The notes below the pieces were generated by a model. That model was not told the origin of the DNA. It was given only the letters and a program-made list of their open reading frames with translations, and made no database searches. A program made the translations under genes and the position numbers. From Druceiella hillmani (taxonomy: Eukaryota; Arthropoda; Insecta; Lepidoptera; Hepialidae): a stretch of DNA of 64,000 nucleotides. Below are positions 11,704 to 23,399 of the stretch, piece after piece (the stretch's first letter is position 1; the number at the start of each line of letters is the position of its first letter). The stretch is from the NCBI GenBank assembly GCA_039881145.1, contig JAYKKI010000064.1, positions 682,001-746,000 on the forward strand. The letters are read 5' to 3'.

Positions 11704-13401
11704 TTACCCCTTACAATGACTACAAGTCGGAACTGTGTGCTCCCCGCAAATGGACTTCTTACATAGATAGTGTGCGTATTTGGTCATCCTGCGATTTTAA
11801 TGTGGATAAAAACCCCCAATTTTTTGTTTGTTTGTTGTCGAGTTTAACTTGACGAGGCTTCATCAATTTTCTAAATATCTTTTATGGTAGCTTTGATATC
11901 TCTTTTCAAAATTGGTGTTTTATAGCATTCGTGCAACCAAGGTTCAGTAAGGCCATCAGCTAAACTTTGGATGAAAGCTCTGCATTTCAAAGGTTTTTGA
12001 TCTAGCCTCACCACATTAGACACATAAACAACATATGTTTGACCATCCACAAATTCAAAATGTTGTAAAATTTAGCTTGAAGCCACCTGTTGGTCTTACG
12101 ATTGGCACTCATACGTGAACACATTTGATCAACAGCATCGACGGCCCCTTTGGTACTATTATAAAAATTAATGATTTCTGGCTTATTTCTTATGCTGTGA
12201 ATATTGGGTTAATCATGAGCAATGGACTGAAGATTTTGTTAAACCTTTTGTTTGAACGATACCAAAGTCGTCTCAGCATCAAAACTAAATATAGAAATGC
12301 CTACATTTCTATTTTTTGAGTTTTCCATTTCAGTCGGGATTTCTGTCTTATTACAGCATAAGTGCCAACAACAGTTAATTTACAGGGATTGCAAGGCAAT
12401 TCTGATGCTAGAGGAAGAGACGTGAACCAGTTATCCATGGTAATATTTTTGTTGCTTCCTTATAAAATTTCCCACAAATGCTTTACAAAGTATGTTCCGA
12501 GAGGCATATATCCTGTTTCAGTGCCTTTAGCTAGATAAGGCGTGGCATTATAGGCATACCTGGAGTTGGAGTCCGCTACCATCATAATATTAATTTCATA
12601 CTTATTAGATTTATTCGGTATGTACATATGGAATGGACAACAACCTCGTCGATAGTAACATATGAGCTTGGTTTATACCACTTCTTGCAGTTGGTAATAA
12701 AATCTTCCAATAATTTCCGTATCGGTGCAAATCTATCTGATGCTCTTCTCTCTTGTCACGTCGTTTTATCATCGAAACGACATCATATTAGTAAGAATTG
12801 AATCTCTCTGAATACAGTGCCACTATTTTTGGGATCAAACAAAACTCTAGTGGGTAAATGATTACTTTTCATAGCTGCTGCTTGAATCAAAAGTCCCAAA
12901 AACGCTTTGACTTCATTAGGTGATGTTGTGTAACTATCTCTGTTGTAATTGTTCTTCATCAAGTCGATTTCAACATTATTATGAATAAAAATCTTGTTGA
13001 TCATGTCTTCGGTAACAAACAGATGAATTAAAGGTAATGGAACAACCAAATCTCTTGCTTGTGGGTGACCACAGACCCTGGTATAAAATGGACAATATTA
13101 CGCCTAGATGTATGACAGCTTGAAGTATGGGGTTTGGTTGCCTATTTGTATTAATTTTTTCAATATACCTAATCCTTCTCTCGCCGAATAACCATATCTG
13201 TATCTTGGGATCTACAAGGTACTTCTGGCCGGTAAATATCATCATTAGAACCTATTGATCATCGTCTAATGCAATGACTCCTGTTGATGATGAGGCCTCG
13301 ATCATAATCGGTAGACCCACTAGGCACGCTTCTCCTTCATCGTTGCTGTCGCATTCCTCAAGGATACTCAATATTTTATCCTGATTTCGATCTAAATTCA
13401 T
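11704..13401 (-). pseudogene. piggyBac-type transposase, full-length degenerate copy
   Basis: This is a cut-and-paste DNA transposase of the piggyBac superfamily (DDE_Tnp_1_7), broken by stops and frameshifts but collinear from end to end at about 1.7 kb, the usual family length. The N-terminus is acidic (ILSILEECDSNDEGEA). The conserved domain follows (LFVTEDMINKIFIHNNVEI, then KAFLGLLIQAA). The three catalytic aspartates can each be found: YVTIDE (12648-12650), NITMDNWFTSLPLA (12433-12435) and STKGAVDAVDQMC (12137-12139). A C-terminal cysteine-rich zinc-binding domain ends in CKKSICGEH and CSHC. Lesions include TAG at 13252-13254, a frameshift near 13050, a stop at 12783 and a frameshift just after the first catalytic Asp. 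It cannot encode an active enzyme. The right-end repeat and TTAA target remain at 13687-13693. Confidence 0.9.
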
Positions 13402-13654
13402 CTAAAACAAAAAAAAACAAATAGTTTGAAACCACTGTTCTATGAATTTATTCATACGTCTATCATACCATCTATTATTTGCAAAAAAGATAGGTAAATT
13501 TACAACAATTAATATTTCATTACATTCATTCCAAATATGCATTAATAAATAAAAATAATATTTCTAAACATGCCTTCTTCGTTCTTTCACACGGGCTCAC
13601 TAAACTTCCTCTGGGGGACAAATATCTTGCAATATGTCCAAATATAATTAGCTT

Positions 13655-13693
13655 GCATCCTCGTGAGACGAATGCTTAGTGATATAGGGTTAA
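13655..13693 (-). repeat. piggyBac right terminal repeat with TTAA target site
   Basis: Read on the minus strand this end begins TTAACCCTATATCAC. TTAA is the obligate piggyBac target and CCCT is a common start of its terminal inverted repeats. It lies about 290 bp upstream of the transposase start, a normal spacing. The partner end was not found. Confidence 0.6.
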
Positions 13694-13998
13694 TGCTGCT
13701 TATCCTCCAAGCGCGTAATGTCATAATATGTGAGCATTTATATCACAATATGGGGACATGGATTCTGTAGGAGTTAACGAATGAAACAAAAACCACACAT
13801 AGACTTAAAATGTGAATACGCCAGAACCTGGTTAGAATGCATGAAACATATTTAATAACCACTAAAAAGTTCTCAGAGAGAAGTTGAGTCACAAGATAAA
13901 TACCTCAATTATTCCCTAAATCTAAATTTTTTTAAATGAAATTCACAACAAAACTTTAAAAAAAGTGAAGAAAATAAGGAAACATTAAAAAATTATGA

Positions 13999-14040
13999 TG
14001 TATACGTACATATATATGCATATATATATATATATATATA

Positions 14041-14078
<38 letters not shown>

Positions 14079-14162
14079 TATATATATATATATATGCATA
14101 TATATATATATATATATATGCATATATATATATATATATATGCATATATATATATATATATA

Positions 14163-14204
<42 letters not shown>

Positions 14205-14300
14205 TATATATGCATATATATATATGCATATATATATATGCATATATATGCATATATATATATGCATATATATATATGCATATATATGCATATATATATA

Positions 14301-14352
<52 letters not shown>

Positions 14353-14386
14353 TATATATGCATATATATATATGCATATATATATA

Positions 14387-14468
<82 letters not shown>

Positions 14469-14620
14469 TATATATATATATATATATATGCATATATATA
14501 TATATGCATATATATATATATGCATATATATGCATATATATATATATATATATATGCATATATATATATATGCATATATATATATATGCATATATATGCA
14601 TATATATATATATATATATA

Positions 14621-14702
<82 letters not shown>

Positions 14703-14746
14703 TATATATGCATATATATATATGCATATATATATATATATATATA

Positions 14747-14788
<42 letters not shown>

Positions 14789-14832
14789 TATATATGCATA
14801 TATATATATGCATATATATATATATATATATA

Positions 14833-14866
<34 letters not shown>

Positions 14867-14934
14867 TATATATGCATATATATGCATATATATATATATA
14901 TATGCATATATATGCATATATATATATATATATA

Positions 14935-14990
<56 letters not shown>

Positions 14991-15024
14991 TATATATGCA
15001 TATATATATATGCATATATATATA

Positions 15025-15058
<34 letters not shown>

Positions 15059-15092
15059 TATATATGCATATATATATATGCATATATATATA

Positions 15093-15140
<48 letters not shown>

Positions 15141-15160
15141 TATATATGCATATATATATA

Positions 15161-15210
<50 letters not shown>

Positions 15211-15230
15211 TATATATGCATATATATATA

Positions 15231-15290
<60 letters not shown>

Positions 15291-15300
15291 TATATATATA

Positions 15301-15351
<51 letters not shown>

Positions 15352-15363
15352 CATATATATATA

Positions 15364-15405
<42 letters not shown>

Positions 15406-15415
15406 TATATATATA

Positions 15416-15457
<42 letters not shown>

Positions 15458-15467
15458 TATATATATA

Positions 15468-15507
<40 letters not shown>

Positions 15508-15517
15508 TATATATATA

Positions 15518-15559
<42 letters not shown>

Positions 15560-15569
15560 TATATATATA

Positions 15570-15609
<40 letters not shown>

Positions 15610-15619
15610 TATATATATA

Positions 15620-15713
<94 letters not shown>

Positions 15714-15735
15714 TATATATATATATATATATACT
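13999..15735. repeat. Long (AT)n microsatellite punctuated by ATGCAT
   Basis: About 1.74 kb of almost perfect alternating AT, interrupted only by GC dinucleotides that create ATGCAT palindromes at varying intervals. From about 15,400 rightward the interruptions become regular, with paired ATGCATs about 13 bp apart recurring roughly every 50 bp, like a minisatellite that grew inside the microsatellite. One register slip (ATTGCAT) sits near 15,350. Six long open frames exist only because the repeat lacks stops in every frame. They are artefacts. Confidence 0.95.
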
Positions 15736-16550
15736 TATGTACACATATAATAAAATTATTTGGAACACCGAAAAAACCAATACCCATCATCAAGTAGATA
15801 CCTACATTGATAGATAAGGGAAAAATATGTGTGAAGGTCGCAATAGCACTATTTATACTACTACTTTAATTTACTATCACATTCTATTAAATTAAACAAC
15901 ATCTGACCAAAGTAGCCATAGCTAGTTAATCACCTAGGGATTTTGCTACAATTATGGGTTTTAGCTACTATTAGAGGATTTCCATTTTTCATGTAACCCT
16001 CCATCCATTCAGGACAATTTCAATGGTGTTGTTCAATAGCGTTTAGGAGCCCAATGTTTGCAATCTTCTTGAATGACTTTTACATTCCCTATTTTGTTAT
16101 TTACTACTTCAAACAATGAGGAGAAACCCCTTCCTCTATGAAGAAATTTAGTCCCTCCTCTGGGTACCATAATCATCCCAAAAACCCAATAAAAAATATT
16201 TTAGTCTTGCATCTACGTTTGGCCCGTTACTGACTCTATTTGAGCCAAGACTCTAGCTCATTTGCTTTACATAAAAATGTCTGGCACTAATTTGATTATA
16301 TTAATGTCCCATTTTTCTTATTTTGTTAATAAAACAAATTTTGTTGCACATCATTTTTATAAGGATAAACCTCAAGTTTCAGAGTTGAATGAGCTATCAA
16401 ATGTAAGTGAGAGAATATTTGAAACTAGAATATAGTTTCACAATGAAATCAACTGAATATAAATATGTTGAATCGCTTTGAAATTTGAAAAAGCACTCGA
16501 CATATTTTAACCCTGCATCGACTCTTCTTTTACTAAATTGTGTCATTTTT
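15736..16550. other. Non-coding spacer
   Basis: No gene or repeat family is recognised. A TTAACCCT at 16507-16514 resembles a piggyBac end but has no partner or adjacent transposase sequence. Confidence 0.5.
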
Positions 16551-17035
16551 AAACGTTTATTGGTCATTCATGTGGTTTAAACAATATTAGTCATTGGCAT
16601 CATATGTGACTCAGTTCAGACTGAAGTTAAAGACTATGATGACAGTAATTATTTCTTCGAACCGGCTCATGGTGATGCTAAAATGGTGAGTAAGAAATTT
16701 GTGAGGTGCTTCTTTGCTTGGACCAAATTGTAACAAGTGTAAATTAAATATTCTGCATTGCATAATAAGCAAATGTATATAGAAGAAATACTTTAGAATT
16801 TGGGTAATATTTAAACGTTTACTGTTCATTCAAATGGTTTAAATATATATTAGTCACTTTAGACTGAAGTCAAAAAGATGATGATTTTGATGAACCGGCT
16901 CATGGTGATGCCCTGTAATGGTGAGTAGAAAATTTGTTAGACGCATTTTGCTTGGACTAAATTGTAACAAGTTTTAATTAAAAATTCTGTGTCGCATAAT
17001 AAACAATTGTGTATGGAAGAACAGTAAACAAAAGA
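16551..17035. repeat. Two-copy direct tandem duplication
   Basis: Unit 1 (16551-16812) and unit 2 (16813-17035) both begin AAACGTTTA and share ordered blocks: GGTTTAAA, AGACTGAAGT, AACCGGCTCATGGTGATGC, ATGGTGAGTA, AAATTGTAACAAGT and GCATAATAA. Several small indels separate the copies, so the duplication is not recent. No coding function is supported. Confidence 0.8.
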
Positions 17036-18182
17036 AAAGAAAAGTGGCAAGCTGTAAATCTTTTATAAATGAATTGTCACCAGATTCTGTCACATTTAAT
17101 AGAAGTTGTATTAATTCATAAAATTGTCTGCATGGCAAATGTGTTCAAACTGAATTTTGAAAAATATTTGATTTCATTTCTATGTAGATGATTTTTTTTC
17201 CCACTTAATAAGGCAATTAAATGGCATATAAGAAGATTAATTAGGCCACATTTTTATTCACCCAAATTTAATTTTGCATTCCATTTCATTTCAAATACTT
17301 TATTAAAACGTGGGGTAATATCCAAGTGGGACGGAGTTACTGCATGCTATCATCTATGAAACGACATGCAATCGTAAAGAAACAAGTAAACTGGTTACGT
17401 ATGAGTAAAACTTGCACTGCTTGCATTCTGTCGTTGCCATTGCAGTTTGTTGGCTAGATCAATAGGCATACGGCCTTTGATGGCGTTTGATTTCAAGATT
17501 TCATATCTTGAAATATGTAATGAAATATTTTCAAAATTACTTATTACTTTTATGACTTTTTGAAATGAGCAAATATAATATTTTCAAATTTTTGTCTTAT
17601 ACAGATGGAGAACTTTTACAAAACTAAATGTTGATAATTTCTTGCATGCATTCCATTCGACTAATAATGACCTGTCACTGGCGTTCAACTAAAACTGATT
17701 TGTCTTAATTCACCATTTTAACTTTACTTTATAATAAATAACTCTGATATAGCACAATTACATTGGCTGTAGGAAATAAACATAATCTAATATCAGCAAT
17801 GTCTTCAGGATGCAAAGGGGACTAACATTATCCCTTAGCAAGACTCGTTATATTCCCAGCCTACACAAATACACAAGTAGAGGATTTAGGTCCGCTATGA
17901 ATTTATCTTTTATTTAAATATCAATTACATTTAACAAAAGGATAAATTCACGAATAATTGTCATGAAATAGATCAAAGACATATTACGAAGCTCAAAAAC
18001 ATTTTGAGTCTTCTTTTCTCTTCAGACTTATAATGAAAATGTAGAACAAAACTAAAATTTTCAATATCTTCAACAATATGCAAAATCGCAAACGTTTTGT
18101 TCACTTATCAGACTATATTATTAATGTTCTAGTAATATCAATTAAATCTTACACGACAATCTTTGTTGTTATTAGTTTTATA
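17036..18182. other. Non-coding spacer left of the second piggyBac
   Basis: AT-rich, no gene recognised. The sequence TTATCCCTTAGCAAG near 17,828 could be a decayed left piggyBac end, since it shares CCCTTA with the right end near 19,810, but the match is too short to be called. Confidence 0.4.
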
Positions 18183-19500
18183 TTATTCTTTACATTTGGC
18201 ACAAATTTTACATAAACGAAATGTAAACATATATTTTTTTGGCATTTTGAACACACCTTGGGGTATTACTATCCTCCCGACGTGGGCACAATAGGCATCT
18301 TGCTTTTTTGGCTCAGCTCTGTCCCCAGCCATTGATGTTTGAGTCTTCATGAAGGTCAAAACCAATATCTCCCAAAAACTTGTTCATCATTTCTTTTAGT
18401 TCACTTAAAAGATTTGGTGAATATCTTCTATTCTGAACATGAGAACTCACTAAAGCATATACAAAGTTTCTAAAAATTTGTAAAGGCTCATCATTCGAGT
18501 GTTGGATGTGCAATGAAGACTATTATTGACTCCAGATATGTTTCACACAGCACAGAATATTGTGGTTGGCCACCTTTAACTACTCCTGTTGACTGAGTAA
18601 GCTGCACATTTCTAGTCTAGAGCATCAACACCACTTTAATAAATATGTAGTAGTTTTCTGATGCATTAAAGATACAAGAGCAGTATTAGCATTCCTTTTT
18701 GTATGAAAGACAATAAACCTTTTCACTTTGAAAGCCATAAACTGGTGAATGAACAGGAGGGCTTCTGTGAGGAAGAAATTCCGGTGCAATTTCTCTTTTG
18801 TTTTTTTGTATTTGCCAACATATACAAGTTGTTTCCATTTGACCACGCCGTTCCTTATTCTCTTGTGTTTTCATCATCAAATCATAGGTTTAACAAAATG
18901 AAAAGAAACCTTAGTAGACGCATGACTGTTCTAAAAATAAGTCTTTTTTTTCACTTAGATGACCAGAGGCCCCGAGCATCTTCCATTCTAGATTTAAATA
19001 TTCCTGTCAGAAACATCAACCCAATAAATGCTCACATTTTATTTTCACTGATGTGACACATATACGTTAGGTCACAATAATCATTGATTGGTTTTCTGAA
19101 TAATCATTGATCTTTTGATTAGCGTATTATACTATCAAATCTATCACATCATTGGAAAACCGACAAGATCAAGCATCAAGTGAAGTCTCCTTTTTGTACT
19201 GAGCAGGATCACTAGGATTGGGCAATTATACAACAATGTTATGTGCTCGAATCTGTGACCGCGACGACGGTGTTTTTTTCCAATAATTATAATTATTTTT
19301 AACTTAAAAAACATTACAGATCCTGTCAGTCTGTTGATCTATATTATTCAGCCATCATTTTCATTGTCACTTCCTGGTTTTTCCACATTTTGGTGTATAG
19401 CAATCATTAACTTCTAACATCAAACCAATGATTCTCAATAATGAAATCAAAATCTCTCAAAATAATTTCGGAAAAACCACCTCATTTTTATTTTCAAGTG
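18183..19500 (-). pseudogene. piggyBac-type transposase lacking its catalytic core
   Basis: This is a second, unrelated-looking piggyBac remnant. Read right to left, it keeps N-terminal segments (RAHNIVVQLPNPSDPA near 19,240, then IDLIV and ANQKI), the conserved AFIGLMFLTGIF block near 19,020, and FLFILLNL followed by FDDENTRE near 18,870. It then jumps straight to QKNKREIAPEFLPHR near 18,800, a motif that normally follows the second catalytic aspartate. The stretch that should carry the first two catalytic aspartates is missing. Further on, GFQSEKV and a degraded KGG segment remain, and a C-terminal CKICAKC cysteine cluster ends at 18,183. Several in-frame stops are also present. It looks like an internal-deletion derivative that later decayed. 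The N-terminal limit is approximate. Confidence 0.8.
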
Positions 19501-19779
19501 ATTCTCGATCACTTAATAGGTTTTCACTTATTAGGTTGGGAAGTCAAGATTTCATTCATTGTGTTCTAAAAATGTAAAAGAGAAAAAATACATAAAAATG
19601 TAGATATGAAATTTTACTTATGTAACCACACTCGTGGGGAACCTAGGTCCTACAGCAGCTCGTACCTTGTTAACCACAAACGTTAATCCGGCCTCTCGGG
19701 CAATACTGAAAATACACGAAACCCCGAGCTTGTGAACATTAAAATAAAGGAAATATTTACTAAAATTTATATGGTGTGG

Positions 19780-19814
19780 GACTCTTCTACCCAGCAAGTG
19801 GTATTAAGGGTTAA
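19780..19814 (-). repeat. Candidate right end of the second piggyBac
   Basis: On the minus strand the sequence begins TTAACCCTTAATACCACT, with the TTAA target and CCC start typical of piggyBac ends. It lies about 300 bp upstream of the first recognisable transposase residues, like the spacing in the other copy. Without a matching left end the call is moderate. Confidence 0.4.
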
Positions 19815-20267
19815 GCTCCCTGAATCCTAGCATGGACATTAGAAGCAAAGATCTTTCACTTTTGTCAAATTAATATGTAATAAATAAAACAAATTTGCCA
19901 TTGATCGTTTATTTGTTCATAACCTACATTTCTGTTCTAGGATATTGATTTCTAAAAAAATTACAGATTTTTAATGTGAAATATAGAATATACTCCAGTA
20001 ATCTTGGAGATGTATAACTTCTTCATCCCAAGTTGTAATCAATACTATAAATGTTATCAACACAATAATTTCTCAGCTCCCTGATATTCCAATGTAACAC
20101 AACATAGTCAACTGTCTTCCATTGAGGATAATTGATTATAAACATAACATTGTAACAAACAGTTAAAAAAATTTAAAAGTCCCTTGATTTTTGGATTCTG
20201 TATATATTGATAGTGGATAGTAAATATATTCTCCAAAATATTTTGAATTTACAGAGTAGAAGCCTAC
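19815..20267. other. Spacer between piggyBac remnant and GR fragment
   Basis: AT-rich sequence with no supported gene. A GR terminal exon was looked for here on the minus strand and was not found. Confidence 0.4.
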
Positions 20268-20385
20268 TAAACATTTTATTAACAATGTGGATAGACTCAA
20301 AAAACAATTGATTACTCGACTCAGCCAAGTTTGGCACTAGGAATATGCCAGAAAGCTGACATACTATTTTGAGATTTATAGCTAC
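20268..20385 (-). pseudogene. Gustatory receptor exon 3 fragment
   Basis: One minus-strand frame reads LKIVCQLSGIFLVPNLAESS then NQLFFESIHIVNKMF, with a phase-1 GTAGGC donor after the last codon. Exon 3 of the GR pseudogene further left has the same order (IC, then ESSKLLLTSVQVREEL) and the same phase-1 donor. An in-frame TGA just upstream (near 20,395) cuts the exon start, so it is probably decayed. It lies downstream of the terminal exon at 21349, so it should belong to a different receptor copy. No matching terminal exon was found to its left. Confidence 0.42.
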
Positions 20386-21348
20386 GATCCGCAATCAATC
20401 AGCACATCTGGTAAGAAGAACAAGTCAATTAGAATTTAATAAACTTTCCATTTGAATATTATGCTTTAAAGAGAATTATTTATATTCAACCAATTAACCA
20501 TACTATTATGAGAAAAATAATTGTTTTGTTCAACTTACGTAGAGTTTAAAATAGAAGTACGTTCAACCCAATAAAGTAGCCTTTTGAATTTTTTGGCTTA
20601 TTCTTGTGTTGTTTACGCTCCTATACTTTCAACCCAATAATATATGGCCACCTACAGAGTTATAACCGTGTGAAAATATTCAATTGAAATAGACATGAAA
20701 ATATTGTAGGCAAATGAACCCAGTAAAATATAGAGGGTATATAAATATTACCATGGTAGTCGACAAGCACGTAATGTAGTACGAGACAAAAATTTGTAAG
20801 AAATTATTTTTTTAAAAATTAGCACATTAGATATTTTTCAAGGCCACTCATAGTATTACAAATTAACATTTCATGTACAAGGAGTATTGACAATGATGAC
20901 ACAATAATTTCCAAGTAAAGAGCTGCAATAGAGATCAGTGAGGTTAATCTTATTTTTGAATACTAATAAAATTTGTATCCATGGGCTTCTCACTTTAATT
21001 CTGAAATAAATATCCGTCTCTCTAACATATCATTCAGATAATTTTCCGACCCTTTAATACAAAGTAATATTAATTATTTTTCTATTCTACATATTTATAT
21101 ATTTCCTGGTATTTATTTAAGAGCCTTCATAAGCAAATTGCATATTTTTATGAAGATTACATCGAAATGGTAGTTCATCTGCGACAATGACACAATTTCT
21201 CTAATTAGAAATTAAAAATTATTATCAACTGGCAGAATAGACATTTTATTATTTTTATATAATTAGTGTGATTATACAACACAGAACACAAATTAAGGTT
21301 ACCTTAATGTTGTACATTGAATGAACATTTATTTTGAAATGCACATTA
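20386..21348. other. Spacer between two GR fragments
   Basis: AT-rich sequence. A consensus-like donor (CTCTAC then GTAAGTTG, minus strand, near 20,535) is visible, but the sequence upstream of it has stops in every plausible GR frame, so no exon is called. Confidence 0.4.
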
Positions 21349-21516
21349 CTATATGTTGAGAAATTGTATCATTAGTAATGTATGTAGCAAGAAGACTCAG
21401 CAAACTGTGTAGCAGAGAAGTACGTAGATCAAAGATCTGGAACACAGTGAACTGACCCATTTTACTGACTTCTATCAGCTTATGGGTCACTTTTATCTGT
21501 TTACGCATGAGAGTAG
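21349..21516 (-). pseudogene. Gustatory receptor terminal exon, broken
   Basis: The minus strand reads LIEVSKMGQFTVFQIFDLR then LLHSLLSLLATYI. One extra base follows, after which the frame continues LMIQFLNI and stops at TAG. Joining the two frames gives the GR C-terminal TYhhhhQF signature. The F-T pair sits at residues 22-23 after the expected acceptor, exactly as in the terminal exon at 5110-5291. The acceptor itself reads CAC where CAG is expected (21517-21519). Two lesions and the absence of exons 2 and 3 upstream show a pseudogene. It probably belongs with the exon 1 fragment at about 22,085-22,240. Confidence 0.75.
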
Positions 21517-22057
21517 GTGAAAGAAAAGTGAGGGAATATATTATTTAATATGTAGCTTGCATTTTATTATTTGTAGATATAAATTAGTTGATATTATACT
21601 ACAGCAGAATGTGTTGAAATAAAAGGATCATTCTCATACAAGGATCCAGTGAAGCCAAGAAAAATGAAATACTTTTTAACGGGCAAAAACTTGATTGCTA
21701 TGCAATCAAACTCAAACAAAATTAGGAGGTAAAATTGCTCAAACTGATCAAATCTTTACTCTACGGTACAAAAATTACGAACCACAATTTGTTTAATTAA
21801 AACCTGTATGTAGTAAACTGTATTCGACCGCATATGTTATTAAAAGCAAAATACCATTAATGTTGAGATTGAATTTTTCTTACTAAAACTTAGAAATACT
21901 TGTATATGTGATAGTTTTATATTTTGATGTGTTGATGAGGTTGGCTATTTTAGGCATATTTACAAAAAAACCTGAATCCTAAATACGTGATTGAAACATT
22001 TGCTGTGTTCTAAAAATGTAATGAAACATTTTAACAAACCGAAAATATTAATTTCTT
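21517..22057. other. Interval between GR fragments, no exons 2-3 found
   Basis: About 540 bases where the short second and third GR exons would be expected. No matching membrane helix or phase-compatible splice pair was recognised, so they are deleted or too diverged. Confidence 0.4.
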
Positions 22058-22072
22058 TTAGGGGTAAATTAA

Positions 22073-22250
22073 AGCCATGCCATGTTGTGGACTACCAAAT
22101 ATGTCGTCAATTGACATAGGACTTTTCTGCTTATTTGTGTGTTTGAGTTTTTTATTTAAAATATTTCTCTTATGAACATGATCGAAAAGGTTATTGAGAT
22201 TATTAATTCGGCTAACCAAATTTACGAAATAATTTTTCATTCAAAACACA
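22073..22250 (-). pseudogene. Gustatory receptor exon 1 fragment (helix 4 and loop)
   Basis: This minus-strand fragment reads FVNLVSRINNLNNLF, then a loop ending PMSIDDIFGSPQH. The DDIFGSPQ octapeptide is shared with the larger GR pseudogene at about 10,156-10,178, with five silent third-base differences and no replacement, which is what past protein-level selection would leave. Upstream (higher coordinates) an in-frame stop and then the satellite array replace the rest of the exon, so helices 1-3 are gone. Confidence 0.65.
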
Positions 22251-23399
22251 TCAGTACAAAGCAAATAATGACGAAAATATCCTAAATAATTTGAAAAGTT
22301 TGATTTTTTCCAATTTTACCAACAATCTAATACAATCTAGCTGCAGTGCACTTCAAAATTCTCGCCGAAAACCGTCAAACGACGCATGATGCGTAAATTT
22401 GTTTCTCGCGATTTGGCTTTGAAACATCTGGAACATTATTAAAAAAAAACAAATTAAATTTCACACTGGCTTTTACTTTAAATATGAATTTAAAAACAAT
22501 CACAGTCTAGTATGCACTGCGTTCTCAGCTTGCGCGTTTGATCCTTTCTTTCCGCAGTAACATACGTCTAGACACACCAACGGTCCAAAATAAACTTGCT
22601 GCGGCGCACTTCACAATGCCTGCCTAAAACCGTCAAACGCCGCATGATGCGTAAATTAGTTTATGGCAGGTGGCACTCGGAACATCTGGAACATTGTTTT
22701 AAAACACTAATTTAATTTTACGCTTTGTTTTGTTTTAAATACGAATTTAAAATCAATCACAACCTAGAATGCACTGCGTAATCAGCTTGCGCGTTTGATT
22801 CTTTCTTTTCGGTGTAACACAAGTCTGTACACATAAACATTATTTTAAAACACAGATTAAATTTCACACTGCTTTATTTTAAATATGAATTTAAAATCAA
22901 TCACAATCGACAATGTCCGGTGTTGTCAGCACTGGCGTTTGATTCTTTCTTTCCACAGTAACACTAGTGTATACACATAAACGGTCCAATATAAACTGGC
23001 TGCGGTGCGCTTCACAATGCTCAAAGAAAACCATGAAAGGCCGCATGATGCGTAGATTTTTTTATGGCGGGTGGCATTTGAAACATCTGGAACTTTATTT
23101 TAAAACATAAATTAAATTTCACGTTTTGTTATAAATATGAATTTAAAATCAATCACCATCGACAATGCCCGGTGTTCTCAGCACTGGCGTTTGATTCTTT
23201 CTTTCTACTGTAACACTCGTTTGTACACACCAACGGTGCAACATAAACTAGCTGCGGCCCGCTTCTCCTCAAACGCTGCATGATGCGTGGATTTGTTTGT
23301 GGCGGGTGGCACTGGAAACATCTGGAACAATATTTTAAAATACAAATTAAATTTCACAGCGTGTTTTACTTTAAATATTAATTTTAAATCAATCACAAT

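Noticed and set aside
13956..15817. Six overlapping open frames of 550-600 codons on both strands
   Set aside because: They are Tyr/Ile/His/Met/Ala/Cys strings read from the (AT)n/ATGCAT repeat, which has no stop in any of these frames.
16507..16514. TTAACCCT as another piggyBac end
   Set aside because: Too short, no partner end, no transposase next to it.
16660..16690. FEPAHGDA-like peptide resembling isocitrate dehydrogenase
   Set aside because: Only eight residues, repeated by a tandem duplication that breaks the frame; no other enzyme motif nearby.
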